Source of the DNA: Candidatus Bathyarchaeota archaeon | GTDB taxonomy: Archaea > Thermoproteota > Bathyarchaeia > Bathyarchaeales > Bathyarchaeaceae | Assembly (NCBI GenBank): GCA_023136395.1 | Contig: JAGLRI010000025.1 | Span: forward strand, 1 to 11,724 | Length of the DNA: 11,724 nucleotides | Reading direction: 5' to 3' | Shown: positions 1 to 6,836 of the stretch, in pieces | How the letters are laid out: each line of letters starts with the position of its first letter | Numbering within the stretch: the stretch's first letter is position 1 | Notes under the pieces: model-generated | What the model saw: only the letters and a program-made list of their open reading frames with translations | Database searches by the model: none | Told to the model about the DNA's origin: nothing | Translations under genes and position numbers: made by a program

Positions 1-1538
1 GCTGATTTTATTGCTTGTTCTTTAACGCTTAAAGGTTCTATTACGCCTTTCTTTTGCATGTTAACAACTTTTCCAGTGAAGACGTCCACTCCCATCAATT
101 CTCCTTTAGGCTTCTCGTGAGCAGATCTCAATTCAACCATGATGTCGATGGGTTCCAATCCAGCGTTCTCAGCTAATGTCCTAGGCACTATCTCCATAGA
201 TTCTGCAAAAGCTTCAACCGCGAGCTGTTCTCTCCCGCCGATTTTAGTTGCGTACTCTCGGAGTTCTTTTGCCACTTCAGCCTCTATAGCCCCACCACCT
301 GCGACAATCTTGTTTTTTTCGATTACGTCGGCAACAACGGATAAAGCGTCGTGCATGGCCCTTTCGGCTTCGTCTACCATCCTCTCTAGACCCGCTCGTA
401 TAAGAATTGAAACAGCTTTTGGATTCTTACACCCTTCAATGAAGACCATCTTGTCATCACCAATCTTCCGCTCCTCAACAAGCTCCGCATAACCTAAGTC
501 CTTCTCTGTGAAATCGTCCAGGTTTGTAACCACTCTTCCACCCGTAGCCTTAGCCAACTTCTCCATATCCGACTCTTTTGTTCTTCGAACTGCTAAGATT
601 CCTTCTTTAGCTAGGAAGTGTTGAGCCATATCATCTATTCCCTTCTGACAGATGAGGACGTTAGTTCCGGCTTTCTTCACTTTCTCTACCATGTTCTTGA
701 GCATGCGAGTTTCCTGATCCAGAAATGCTTTCATCTGGGTAGGATCTCTTATTCGAATCTCGGCATCGAACTCCGTCTTCTGCACCTCGAGGGCGTTGTT
801 CAACAGAGCAATCTTGGGGTTTTCAACGATCTTGGGCATGCCTGCATGAATAACCTCCTTATCTACAATCATGCCTCTGATTAGTTCTGTGTCAGATAGG
901 CTTTTTCCTTCCTTCTTTATTATCTGGATGTTGTCGATGTCAGCTACGTTCCTTTCGCCTCTCTTTTCGGTTATCTGATTCACGGCTTCGATTGCAATCT
1001 CGGCGAAGTGTTCCTTTGCTGTACCAACGGCTTTGCTTCCCAGTGACGTTATGGCAACTTTCTTCAGGGTTTCCTTGTCGTTTAAATCCACAGTTTTTCC
1101 TATATTATTTAATACTTCTACAGCTTTCTGGGCTGCCTTTCGATATCCACTCACGATTATGGTTGGATGTATTTTTTGCTCCAGCAATTCTTCCGCTTTT
1201 TTCAGCAAGTCTCCTGCTATAATAACCGCTGTTGTGGTTCCGTCTCCGACCATATCATCTTGTGTTTTTGCTACTTCGACGATCATCTTTGCTGCAGGAT
1301 GTTCTACATCTATCTCGTCAAGAATTGTGCGGCCATCACTGGTTATAGTTATGTCACCTAGGCTGTCCACTAGCATTTTGTCCATACCGCGTGGTCCAAG
1401 GGTGGATCTTACGGCTTCAGCGATTATTTTAGCCGCCATAATATTGTTTCTTTGCGCTTCCTTTCCTCTACTTCTCGATGTTCCTTCCTTCAAAATGAGT
1501 ACTGGTTGTCCAGTTTGAGTTTGAGTTAAATACGCCAT
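1..1538 (-). CDS. thsA: Thermosome (group II chaperonin) subunit, 3' end cut by window edge
   Basis: This is an ATP-driven cytosolic protein-folding chaperonin subunit that would assemble into a double-ring complex with a built-in lid. The frame is open from ATG at 1538 to the left edge, giving 512 codons of the roughly 540 to 550 usual for the family, so only the C-terminal tail is missing. Visible signatures are LGPRGMDKML (about residues 47-56), GDITIT (61-66), the ATPase loop GDGTTTAV (98-105, with the nucleotide/Mg Asp at 99), VAGGGAIEAEV near residue 400 and NAGLDPIDIMVELR near the end. The start is supported by GAGGAG on the minus strand eight bases upstream. Paralogues (alpha/beta/gamma) cannot be told apart by eye, so the symbol is generic. 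Nothing looks damaged. All positive-strand frames inside it are antisense shadows. Confidence 0.97.
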   Translation of the reverse strand, partial: MAYLTQTQTGQPVLILKEGTSRSRGKEAQRNNIMAAKIIAEAVRSTLGPRGMDKMLVDSLGDITITSDGRTILDEIDVEHPAAKMIVEVAKTQDDMVGDGTTTAVIIAGDLLKKAEELLEQKIHPTIIVSGYRKAAQKAVEVLNNIGKTVDLNDKETLKKVAITSLGSKAVGTAKEHFAEIAIEAVNQITEKRGERNVADIDNIQIIKKEGKSLSDTELIRGMIVDKEVIHAGMPKIVENPKIALLNNALEVQKTEFDAEIRIRDPTQMKAFLDQETRMLKNMVEKVKKAGTNVLICQKGIDDMAQHFLAKEGILAVRRTKESDMEKLAKATGGRVVTNLDDFTEKDLGYAELVEERKIGDDKMVFIEGCKNPKAVSILIRAGLERMVDEAERAMHDALSVVADVIEKNKIVAGGGAIEAEVAKELREYATKIGGREQLAVEAFAESMEIVPRTLAENAGLEPIDIMVELRSAHEKPKGELMGVDVFTGKVVNMQKKGVIEPLSVKEQAIKS

Positions 1539-1546
1539 ACTGATTT

Positions 1547-1606
1547 CTCCTCTATTTTTATTTATTCAGCTTTCAAGAGACATATCGATTCGAAAATATA
1601 AACTTT
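1547..1606 (-). promoter_or_regulatory. Promoter and SD for the thermosome gene
   Basis: On the minus strand a TATA-like TTTATATT (1595-1602) is preceded by AAAG (1603-1606), which could serve as a BRE. It lies about 60 bases before the ATG, which predicts a start of transcription near 1570 and a leader of about 30 bases. GAGGAG (1547-1552) is a clear SD site. The assignment is by pattern only. No heat-shock operator could be identified. Confidence 0.5.
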
Positions 1607-1692
1607 ATTAGTCCTTAATAACCTGATCAGTTTAATGATGTATCTTAATTCGCTCTGAAAAAATGTGTGAACAATTTAAGTAGGGATATTTA

Positions 1693-2040
1693 ATGGAAGA
1701 TCGAATTAAAAGCGAAAAAGATGTAATTCATAACTTATGCAATAAGACAAAATTTGAGATAGAAGTCTTAGTTGCCACATTTAAGATACCTAAGGGAAAA
1801 ATTAGCACGTATAAGAGGATTGCTGAGAAGATTGACCGACCACGTGCTTGTCGTGCTGTAGGTAATGCCTTGCATAAAAATCCACTTGCACCGATAGTTC
1901 CTTGCCATCGCGTCGTTAGATCAGATGGTGGATTCGGCGGAGACAGCAAAGGAGCTAAATCTAGAAGGAAGCTCTTGGAAAAAGAAGGAATATCAATAGA
2001 GAATGGGAGAGTCAAGATAAGCAATGACATCCTATACTAA
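1693..2040 (+). CDS. ogt: Methylated-DNA--[protein]-cysteine S-methyltransferase (short form)
   Basis: This DNA-repair protein transfers an alkyl group from O6-alkylguanine to its own cysteine in a single suicide reaction. Its 115 residues cover essentially only the C-terminal catalytic domain. The acceptor site is IVPCHRVV, with Cys71 followed by His72-Arg73. RAVGNALHKNP (54-64) matches the helix that carries the arginine finger, and SDGGFGGDSKGAK (77-89) matches the loop after the active site. Cys71 is present, so it is not an alkyltransferase-like (ATL) protein, where Trp replaces it. The start is fixed because an in-frame TAG at 1681-1683 rules out anything further upstream. GGGAT a few bases before the ATG is a weak SD. 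It is divergent from the thermosome and sits alone, with no partner repair gene. Confidence 0.93.
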   Translation: MEDRIKSEKDVIHNLCNKTKFEIEVLVATFKIPKGKISTYKRIAEKIDRPRACRAVGNALHKNPLAPIVPCHRVVRSDGGFGGDSKGAKSRRKLLEKEGISIENGRVKISNDILY

Positions 2041-2408
2041 TCTTTAATTATCCACTCTAAAAAATAATTGGGCTATAGTTAATCCGGGTTTAGGATCTAT
2101 TTTTTAGGTAAGAAAGGCACCGATTTCTCCCAATGGATACACTAAAGTTCAAGCCTGTTTTTCGGGAACATCCGCGGATGAAGTGCTTTCAGCGTTCATG
2201 TCTTCCGCATTCTCACTTAGAATAAGGTCAATGTTATCATAAGTCACAAGATTTCCATATCCAATTTTGTGCATCTAGTTAAGGCGGTAGCTCCACATGT
2301 AAGCGAAAAATTATGAAGTGAAAATAAATATTAATCCTTCATATCCCTTTTTTATCCCTTTCATAAAGTAAATAGAATATTACCCTGAGCCTAGGTAGGT
2401 AATCGTTA
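2041..2408. other. 368-base spacer with T-rich ends and broken coding-like sequence
   Basis: No intact recognisable gene lies here. A T-run near 2100-2105 could end transcription of the upstream alkyltransferase gene. The centre is less AT-rich than a typical archaeal spacer and contains short protein-like frames on the minus strand (see 2149-2274). The right end holds promoter-like AAATAAATATTAA (2323-2335) and GGTAGGT (2395-2401), just before the next gene. Confidence 0.4.
2149..2274 (-). pseudogene. Possible gene remnant or 41-residue small protein, unrecognised
   Basis: A 41-codon frame starts at ATG 2274 and ends at TGA 2149. It begins MHKIGYGNLVTYDNIDLIL and ends with an acidic, Ser-rich tail. 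The frame stays open past the TGA for another 14 codons, reading TLVYPLGEIGAFLT and then TAA. A neighbouring minus-strand frame just upstream reads CGATALTRCTKLDMEIL before stopping at a point that overlaps the start of this ORF. That pattern suggests a decayed gene with a frameshift and an in-frame stop. It could equally be chance, since the plus strand also has a 43-codon open stretch here. No family is recognised. No good SD is seen; an AT-rich TATA-like stretch lies at 2321-2332. Confidence 0.25.
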
Positions 2409-3341
2409 ATGCTTAAAACAACTAAGAAATTGTTAACCCTCAAGAAAGAGGAATCAATCTCCGTAATTACTGAAATGGAGGAAATCTTGGCCTCTTTAGC
2501 GAATCAAGACGCCATAAAAATTTTTCAGGCAGCCTACGAGGGAATAACGAGTTCAACAAAAATCATTGAAGATCTTAATCTAACACAGAAACGATATTAT
2601 ACGCGGCTAAGACAACTCATAGAAGCAGGATTAATAGAAAAGATTGGAGATGCGTATAAACATACATTGTTCGGTAAGTTATGCCATAGTTTAGGAGAGA
2701 AGTTACTGGAAGCTGTTACCCACCGCGATCGCTTAGACTTAATGGATAGATTGAACAAAGCTAAGACAATCTCGGAAAAAGAAACACAGGAAATCGCACA
2801 AGCAATTTCAAAAAGTAAAGGCTTAGATATTCTGCAAAATGTAAGTATGATAACAGATTATGATTCTTTTATTACCGCCGTTATTAATCTGCTAGAGAAT
2901 ACGAAGACGAGTGCTTATGTAGCTGCGAATAAAACGGATCTCAGAGTTAAGGATGCAGTATTTAATGTAATCGATCGGGAAGTAGAATTATTCTTTCTAA
3001 GTTGCGAGGGAGAGGGTGGATTTTCAGAAAGTATAGAGACACTTAAAATGGTCCTAAATCCTTCATCGGTTAAAGTTGTTCGAAAGCTACTTAAATCAAA
3101 GGAATTAAACATCAGGATAACGGAGACCTTGGCCTTCAGTTTCCTTATAATCGATGGAGAGTACGGTTTAATCGAGTTGCCACATCCTACATCTAAAGAA
3201 TTCAACGTAGCTTTTGAGTTTAAAAACGCAGTATTTTGCAAGAAGCTCAAAGAAATGTTCATGGTTCTTTATGAAGAGGGAGAAGAAGACCCAAGGATCC
3301 GTTTTGCTAAGAAATATTTAACTCTCTTTAAGAAATCGTAA
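2409..3341 (+). CDS. Winged-helix transcriptional regulator with FilR1/TrmB-like C-terminal domain
   Basis: This is probably a DNA-binding regulator with an N-terminal winged helix and a C-terminal sensor. Residues 30-95 fit the archaeal HTH: ANQDAIKIFQAAYEG leads in, SSTKIIEDLNLTQKRYYTRL looks like the recognition unit, and IEAGLIEKIGDAYKHTLFG forms the wing. Residues 145-285 resemble the phospholipase-D-like domain of methanogenesis regulator FilR1 (DUF1724) and TrmB relatives, with TDLRVKDAVF, REVELFFLS and a hydrophobic TLAFSFLIIDGEYGLIEL strand pair. The 310-residue length is somewhat longer than most FilR1-type proteins because of an approximately 25-residue N-terminal extension. GGTAGGT just upstream supports the ATG. 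Ligand and targets are unknown. The gene converges on and overlaps the UbiA gene tail to tail. Confidence 0.78.
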   Translation: MLKTTKKLLTLKKEESISVITEMEEILASLANQDAIKIFQAAYEGITSSTKIIEDLNLTQKRYYTRLRQLIEAGLIEKIGDAYKHTLFGKLCHSLGEKLLEAVTHRDRLDLMDRLNKAKTISEKETQEIAQAISKSKGLDILQNVSMITDYDSFITAVINLLENTKTSAYVAANKTDLRVKDAVFNVIDREVELFFLSCEGEGGFSESIETLKMVLNPSSVKVVRKLLKSKELNIRITETLAFSFLIIDGEYGLIELPHPTSKEFNVAFEFKNAVFCKKLKEMFMVLYEEGEEDPRIRFAKKYLTLFKKS

Positions 3342-4230
3342 AAACAGCTCCCAACACCGTTAATATTTGAAGCAGAAAACCTATAGGAGCTATCTTTTTG
3401 ATGACGGTGGCTTCTACATAAAATGGATCATTCCAGTAGCGTAAAAGAGGAATTAAAACATAAATCCATGCAGAAAACGCGGAAAATGCTAATATTAGAA
3501 AAGCATTATTGAATCCCAATCGATAATAGCCAATTATGGTCCCAAGTCCGACCGAACAGATTAATGCTATTGCAAGCCTAATTGTAAGGATTGGTCCCCA
3601 AACGATTGGAAGTGTTTGAACGTTGTATTTTTTATCTCCTTCAATATCACGTAGATCTATCACCATAGATGTGGTTAATGCCGCTCCGAAACTATATCCT
3701 GCGATAAGCAATACAGGAGTCGGTATTGTTCCCGTGGTAACACTTCCGATTAAGAACGCTATAGCGGTTCCGGTTGCTACCGTTATTTTGTTAACAAGAA
3801 ATTTACTTTTTAAACGCACAGGTGGAAAAGAATACAGAAAGAATAATGCATAGTATGTTAACATAAGCAAGAAGACCTTGAAGTTGATTAATAAAGAAGT
3901 TGTAAGCCCAATGATTCCTAAAAGTGCAATGAGTGTCTTTGCATCCTTCTGCGAAGCTTTTCCTGTAACTAAAGGTCTATATAATTTATTAATTCTGTCA
4001 ATCTTAATGTCGGTAAGGTCGTTATATATATAAACGCTTATGGCTGTTGCTAACATTGATATGACAGAAAGAACGAGGTTTTTTCCAAAAGTTAACCAAT
4101 CTATTCCAGTAAGGATCGACGCAGCAATTAACGCGATCACCGTATTTAAAGAAAAAGAGATTGGAGCGATATTGCCACGACCAACCCTTGATTTTATCAG
4201 CAAAATGTAGGATCCAAAACTTGTATTCAA
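3328..4230 (-). CDS. UbiA-family prenyltransferase
   Basis: This polytopic membrane enzyme joins a polyprenyl diphosphate to an acceptor. The 300 residues contain eight or nine hydrophobic segments (about 27-43, 50-68, 98-115, 118-136, 150-168, 172-190, 213-238, 243-262, 280-298). Both Mg-diphosphate motifs are present: NDLTDIKID (70-78) and DLRDIEGD (192-199), the second followed by KKYNVQTLPIVWG. RPLVTGK (85-91) is also typical. Candidate products are the archaeal lipid precursor digeranylgeranylglyceryl phosphate or a quinone/haem intermediate; sequence alone does not decide. The start is TTG at 4230, with an in-frame TAG six bases upstream and GGTGG on the minus strand about eight bases before it. 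The 3' end overlaps the neighbouring regulator by 14 bases. Confidence 0.88.
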   Translation of the reverse strand: MNTSFGSYILLIKSRVGRGNIAPISFSLNTVIALIAASILTGIDWLTFGKNLVLSVISMLATAISVYIYNDLTDIKIDRINKLYRPLVTGKASQKDAKTLIALLGIIGLTTSLLINFKVFLLMLTYYALFFLYSFPPVRLKSKFLVNKITVATGTAIAFLIGSVTTGTIPTPVLLIAGYSFGAALTTSMVIDLRDIEGDKKYNVQTLPIVWGPILTIRLAIALICSVGLGTIIGYYRLGFNNAFLILAFSAFSAWIYVLIPLLRYWNDPFYVEATVIKKIAPIGFLLQILTVLGAVFTIS

Positions 4231-4379
4231 AAACTAACCACCATTCTCCTATTTAGGAAACATCAGGGTCAAGATAAAATATATCAAGTTTTATTTACCA
4301 AAATAAATTGTTTAATACAGCATAAAGCGGTAAGTAAATTAAAATTTAACAACTCAATTCACCTTAAAGGGATTTGGTG

Positions 4380-4398
4380 TATAGAAGAATGTTCTATA
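4380..4398. promoter_or_regulatory. Perfect inverted repeat TATAGAA-N5-TTCTATA
   Basis: A 19-bp dyad with 7-bp arms and a 5-base centre (GAATG) lies about 225 bases before the flavoprotein ATG, and TATATATT follows directly. It could be an operator for a dimeric regulator or a small hairpin in a leader. The arms are AT-rich, so chance occurrence in an AT-rich spacer is not excluded. Confidence 0.3.
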
Positions 4399-4577
4399 TA
4401 TATTTATCGTCTATATTAAAAATAAAATCCTTATATCTATCCTTTTTTTAATAAAATATGCCTTTTTTCAGCTATTTACATTAAAACAGTGAGTTTTATA
4501 GCTATTTATTATCCCGCAGAGTTTTAATTGTGTAGAAATTGTCTTGTCCCAAAAAATGGTTTTTCAGTTTTAACAAA

Positions 4578-4617
4578 AGTTTTAAATCAAAAGAAGAAGA
4601 ATTTTTCCTGAGGAGAT
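4578..4617 (+). promoter_or_regulatory. Promoter and SD of the flavoprotein-ferredoxin operon
   Basis: TTTTAAAT (from about 4580) preceded by ACAAAAG gives a BRE/TATA-like element some 40 bases before the start codon. GAGGAGAT (4610-4617) is a strong SD with proper spacing to ATG 4624. The predicted transcript start lies near 4608, giving a short leader. Confidence 0.45.
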
Positions 4618-4623
4618 AAAAAT

Positions 4624-6276
4624 ATGTCGAAGGAACATGTAGTTGAAACAGACGTTTTGGTTATCGGAGGAGGTTTAGCAGGTTGTTTTGCAGCGATAAA
4701 AGCTAAAGAACAGGGAGTCGATGTAACTCTTGTGGATAAGGGTTATGTTAGCAAATCAGGTTCATCGATATGGCCTCACACATACTCGGTTTTCAATCCC
4801 GAGTGGGGTCACAAACTAGATGATTGGATGGACCATATCAATACAGGTGGGGAATACCTCAACAATCGTGTATGGACCGAAATCATATTCAAGGAATCTT
4901 ACGCGAGATACCAAGATCTCGTTTCATATGGAGTGGAATTTCGTAAAGACGAAAATGGTAAACTTTATAGATGGAAAATGGCTCCCCAACGAGCCTGTGA
5001 ATCTCTCGAATTCCATATTGTCGCAGGGGAACGAAGAGCAAAGTCATTGATTCTGAGAAAACAAGCTTTGAAGAGTGGAGTAAAGATTATGGATAGAATC
5101 ATGATTACAGACCTGCTTCAACAAGACGGACGAGTGATTGGAGTCGTAGGCTTTTCTATTGATAGCGGTGACTTGTACATCTTCAAAGCAAAGGCAACAG
5201 TGATAAGTGCTGGGGCTGCCGCATTCAAACCATCAGGATGGCCCATCTCTGAGCTGACAGGTGACGGAATGGCGATGGCATACAGAGCTAATGCAGAGTT
5301 ACTAGGCTGCGAATTTATTGATACACATAACACATGGGCGGAGAATCCAGCTTACGGTTTTCCCGCAATTATGCGTGCATCTCCAGGTAGACTACTCAAC
5401 GCAGAAGGTGAAGAGTTAAAACTTTACCCCGGTAGATTAAGGTCGTATTCTCTTAATGTAGAATTTGAAGCCCACGCTGGCAGGTTACCATTAATTTGGG
5501 AAGTAGATGCTGACTCTAAGGTGGCAGGCTTAAAAGATCGTAGATTACCCGTTGTAGGCGGTTCCGTTGGGGGAATGGCGGTCCACACCGCAGAAGGTAT
5601 CTGGCCAATTAACACAAAATGTGGAACAACGCTTCCTGGACTCTATGCTGCAGGTGATAGCTGCGGTACAAGGCAAGTTTGTGCTGTTTATTCTGGTGTC
5701 GGATTCGCTTTCGCTGGTGCTTCCGTTACAGGTACTAGAGCTGGATTGAGTGCTGCAGAGTATGCTTCACAGACAGAAAAGCCGACAATTGATGAGAAAG
5801 ACCTGGCGAGGTTAAAAAAGGTTACACTTGAACCATTCGAGCGTAAGGGTGGTTTTAGCCCCAAGTGGGTGATACAAGTACTTCAGAACATCCTGTTTCC
5901 ATATTATATATTGTACATTAAGCATGGGGATCGACTGAAGGCTACATTGACACTCGTTGAGTTTCTGAAAGATCATCTTGTGCCTAAGTTAATTGCTAAG
6001 GACCTTCATGAACTGCGTCTTGCTCACGAAACGAAAAACATGGTTCTCAACGCCGAAATGAGGCTGAGATCCTCCCTCTTCAGAACCGAAAGTAGAGGCT
6101 GCCATTACAGGGAGGATTATCCCAGAAGAGACGATCCAAACTGGCTGGCGTGGGTAAAACTAAAAGAAGAGAAAGGAAAAATGAAGCTTTGGAAGGAACC
6201 GATTCCAAACGAATGGTGGCCAGACCTCTCAAAACCTTATGAAGAGAGATATCCAGTTAGATTCCCGGGGGAGTGA
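4624..6276 (+). CDS. FAD-dependent oxidoreductase of the SdhA/FrdA/NadB/AprA superfamily
   Basis: This 550-residue flavoprotein probably oxidises or reduces a small anionic substrate, passing electrons to the ferredoxin encoded next. The FAD-binding Rossmann motif VLVIGGGLAG is at 11-20, with the ribose-binding acid at the end of VTLVDKG (34-40). TGDGMAMAYRANAEL (212-226) and GLYAAGDSCG (339-348) are the other FAD contacts. GGMAVHTAEG (316-325) sits where the family binds substrate. RTESRGCHYREDYPRRDDP (487-505) is the C-terminal signature shared by SdhA, FrdA and L-aspartate oxidase. The SdhA histidine for covalent FAD (HT in the SHTVAAQGG region) is replaced by KSGSSIWPHTYSV, which is more AprA-like, so FAD is likely non-covalent. 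No signal peptide or membrane segment is evident; the hydrophobic stretch at 419-432 is too short. No SdhC/D anchor gene is nearby. True substrate unknown. Confidence 0.87.
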   Translation: MSKEHVVETDVLVIGGGLAGCFAAIKAKEQGVDVTLVDKGYVSKSGSSIWPHTYSVFNPEWGHKLDDWMDHINTGGEYLNNRVWTEIIFKESYARYQDLVSYGVEFRKDENGKLYRWKMAPQRACESLEFHIVAGERRAKSLILRKQALKSGVKIMDRIMITDLLQQDGRVIGVVGFSIDSGDLYIFKAKATVISAGAAAFKPSGWPISELTGDGMAMAYRANAELLGCEFIDTHNTWAENPAYGFPAIMRASPGRLLNAEGEELKLYPGRLRSYSLNVEFEAHAGRLPLIWEVDADSKVAGLKDRRLPVVGGSVGGMAVHTAEGIWPINTKCGTTLPGLYAAGDSCGTRQVCAVYSGVGFAFAGASVTGTRAGLSAAEYASQTEKPTIDEKDLARLKKVTLEPFERKGGFSPKWVIQVLQNILFPYYILYIKHGDRLKATLTLVEFLKDHLVPKLIAKDLHELRLAHETKNMVLNAEMRLRSSLFRTESRGCHYREDYPRRDDPNWLAWVKLKEEKGKMKLWKEPIPNEWWPDLSKPYEERYPVRFPGE

Positions 6277-6282
6277 GGAGGT
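6275..6282 (+). promoter_or_regulatory. SD site that sets the ferredoxin start
   Basis: GAGGAGGT overlaps the flavoprotein stop codon (TGA at 6274-6276) and lies seven bases before ATG 6290. It selects this start over an in-frame ATG at 6239, which would overlap the upstream gene and add an un-ferredoxin-like leader. The arrangement suggests translational coupling of the two subunits. Confidence 0.8.
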
Positions 6283-6289
6283 AATTAAG

Positions 6290-6511
6290 ATGACTATTGA
6301 ACGAATAGACAACGAATTATGCAATGGTTGCGGAATATGTGTCAATAGTTGCCCAACGGACGTGATTAGGATGGATAAAGAAAACAAGAAAGCCATAATC
6401 AAATATCCAGATGACTGCATGTTATGCTTAATATGCGTCGTTGACTGTCCTACAAAAGCAATAACGGTCACACCAGAAAAAACATCACCATTAATGGTAA
6501 GTTGGGGATAG
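6290..6511 (+). CDS. Small 2x[4Fe-4S] ferredoxin, partner of the flavoprotein
   Basis: This 73-residue electron carrier has two complete cluster motifs. C11-x2-C14-x2-C17-x3-C21 (CNGCGICVNSCP) and C43-x2-C46-x2-C49-x3-C53 (CMLCLICVVDCP) should each hold a [4Fe-4S] cluster by the usual crossed ligation. The tail after the second cluster (KTSPLMVSWG) is short. It lacks the long C-terminal extension of AprB, the dissimilatory APS reductase beta subunit, although the pairing with an AprA-like flavoprotein recalls that enzyme. It lies 13 bases behind the flavoprotein and is surely co-transcribed. The most economical reading is a soluble heterodimer that hands electrons to or from the cytosolic pool. 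The final codons overlap, in antisense, the end of the larA-like remnant. Confidence 0.93.
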   Translation: MTIERIDNELCNGCGICVNSCPTDVIRMDKENKKAIIKYPDDCMLCLICVVDCPTKAITVTPEKTSPLMVSWG

Positions 6512-6616
6512 CAACCCATCGCAACGAATTAAGCTAGCTAGCTTTGCTAGCATGTTCCTTTCTGGGATTTCCACAGTGAAAGACTCTATCCCATGAGTTA
6601 ACGTTGCTTCAACCAT
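6491..6616 (-). pseudogene. 5' remnant of a LarA-like (DUF2088) gene
   Basis: A 41-codon minus-strand frame starts at ATG 6616, with GGTG nine bases before it. It reads MVEATLTHGIESFTVEIPER and then NMLAKLA. That matches the start of lactate racemase LarA and its DUF2088 relatives, which open with a short strand pair and a consensus like IPxxNLLxVL. After about residue 27 the likeness ends, and the frame stops at TAA 6491 inside the ferredoxin 3' end. Full-length family members have over 400 residues, so over 90 percent is gone. It looks like the retained start of a deleted neighbour whose deletion endpoint lies near the ferredoxin stop. A chance match to a short motif is the alternative. Confidence 0.45.
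6531..6551. repeat. Palindrome AAGCTAGCTAGCTT plus adjacent GCTAGC
   Basis: A 14-bp perfect palindrome (6531-6544) is followed by GCTAGC (6546-6551), so that GCTAGC-TTT-GCTAGC could form a 6-bp hairpin 20 bases past the ferredoxin stop. There is no T-run behind it, so it is not a convincing terminator. A second AAGCTAGCTAGC copy sits at 7466-7477. Confidence 0.5.
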
Positions 6617-6619
6617 AAT

Positions 6620-6632
6620 ATTTACACCATTG
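6620..6632 (-). repeat. 13-base inverted-repeat copy of 7478-7490
   Basis: The minus strand here reads CAATGGTGTAAAT, identical to the plus strand at 7478-7490. Here it spans the SD region of the larA-like remnant. One or two 13-mers of this kind are expected by chance in a window this size, so it counts only because its partner lies beside the second GCTAGCTAGC copy. Confidence 0.35.
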
Positions 6633-6685
6633 CCTGTTTTTTGTATGATTTAATTAAATAAAAATAAATTAGCTATAAATAAATA

Positions 6686-6705
6686 GCGCGCGCATAGTTA
6701 CACAC
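6686..6705 (+). repeat. GC-rich direct repeat, copy 1
   Basis: GCGCGCGCATAGTTACACAC stands out in AT-rich DNA. Copy 2 at 7078-7098 keeps GCGC, CGCAT and TTACACAC, with one substitution and a 2-versus-3-base middle. The copies lie in the same direction about 390 bases apart and bracket the DUF4177 gene. Confidence 0.55.
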
Positions 6706-6836
6706 CTACACTTTGAGTAATGTTTTTGCACACATAGATATAATATAAGATTAAGTATTAACAGAAATTTTCTAAAACTTAAATCCAATAACAAACATAA
6801 AATCACCGTTACAAAAAATGAAAGAGGAATAGAATA

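Larger units (their letters stand above)
4231..4623. other. 393-base AT-rich divergent promoter spacer
   Basis: This region separates the leftward UbiA gene from the rightward flavoprotein operon. No coding frame of interest was seen on either strand. It contains a perfect 7+5+7 dyad (4380-4398) followed by alternating TATATATATT and several T-runs (for example 4441-4450), then the operon promoter at its right end. Its length is more than two basal promoters need, which leaves room for regulation. Confidence 0.5.
6512..6836. other. 325-base spacer: larA-like remnant, repeats, then the DUF4177 promoter
   Basis: The left third is covered by the minus-strand larA-like remnant and its GCTAGC repeats. 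The middle is AT-rich with one sharply GC-rich island (6686-6695). The right part has TATA-like candidates ACTTAAAT (6777-6784) and ACATAAAAT (6794-6802), and AGAGGA (6823-6828) as SD for the next gene. Confidence 0.5.

Noticed and set aside
139..1518. Open frames on the plus strand across the left 1.5 kb (for example 139-492, 618-884, 1033-1518)
   Set aside because: They are antisense to the thermosome gene, whose minus-strand frame is continuous and carries all family motifs; their translations resemble no protein.
2149..2151. Selenocysteine recoding of the TGA in the small minus-strand frame
   Set aside because: No SECIS-like structure was seen, no selenoprotein family matches, and a decayed gene explains the stop more simply.
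6239..6511. Longer ferredoxin starting at ATG 6239
   Set aside because: It would overlap the flavoprotein by 38 bases and add a non-ferredoxin leader, while GAGGAGGT is correctly placed for ATG 6290.
4624..6511. Dissimilatory APS reductase AprAB
   Set aside because: The ferredoxin lacks the AprB C-terminal extension, the flavoprotein has an SdhA/NadB-type C-terminal signature, and no sulfate-pathway gene (sat, qmo, dsr) is present.
6533..6551. Intrinsic terminator GCTAGC-TTT-GCTAGC after the ferredoxin
   Set aside because: No T-run follows, the stem is only 6 bp, archaeal termination relies on T-runs, and the same bases are explained as larA-like coding remnant and repeat.
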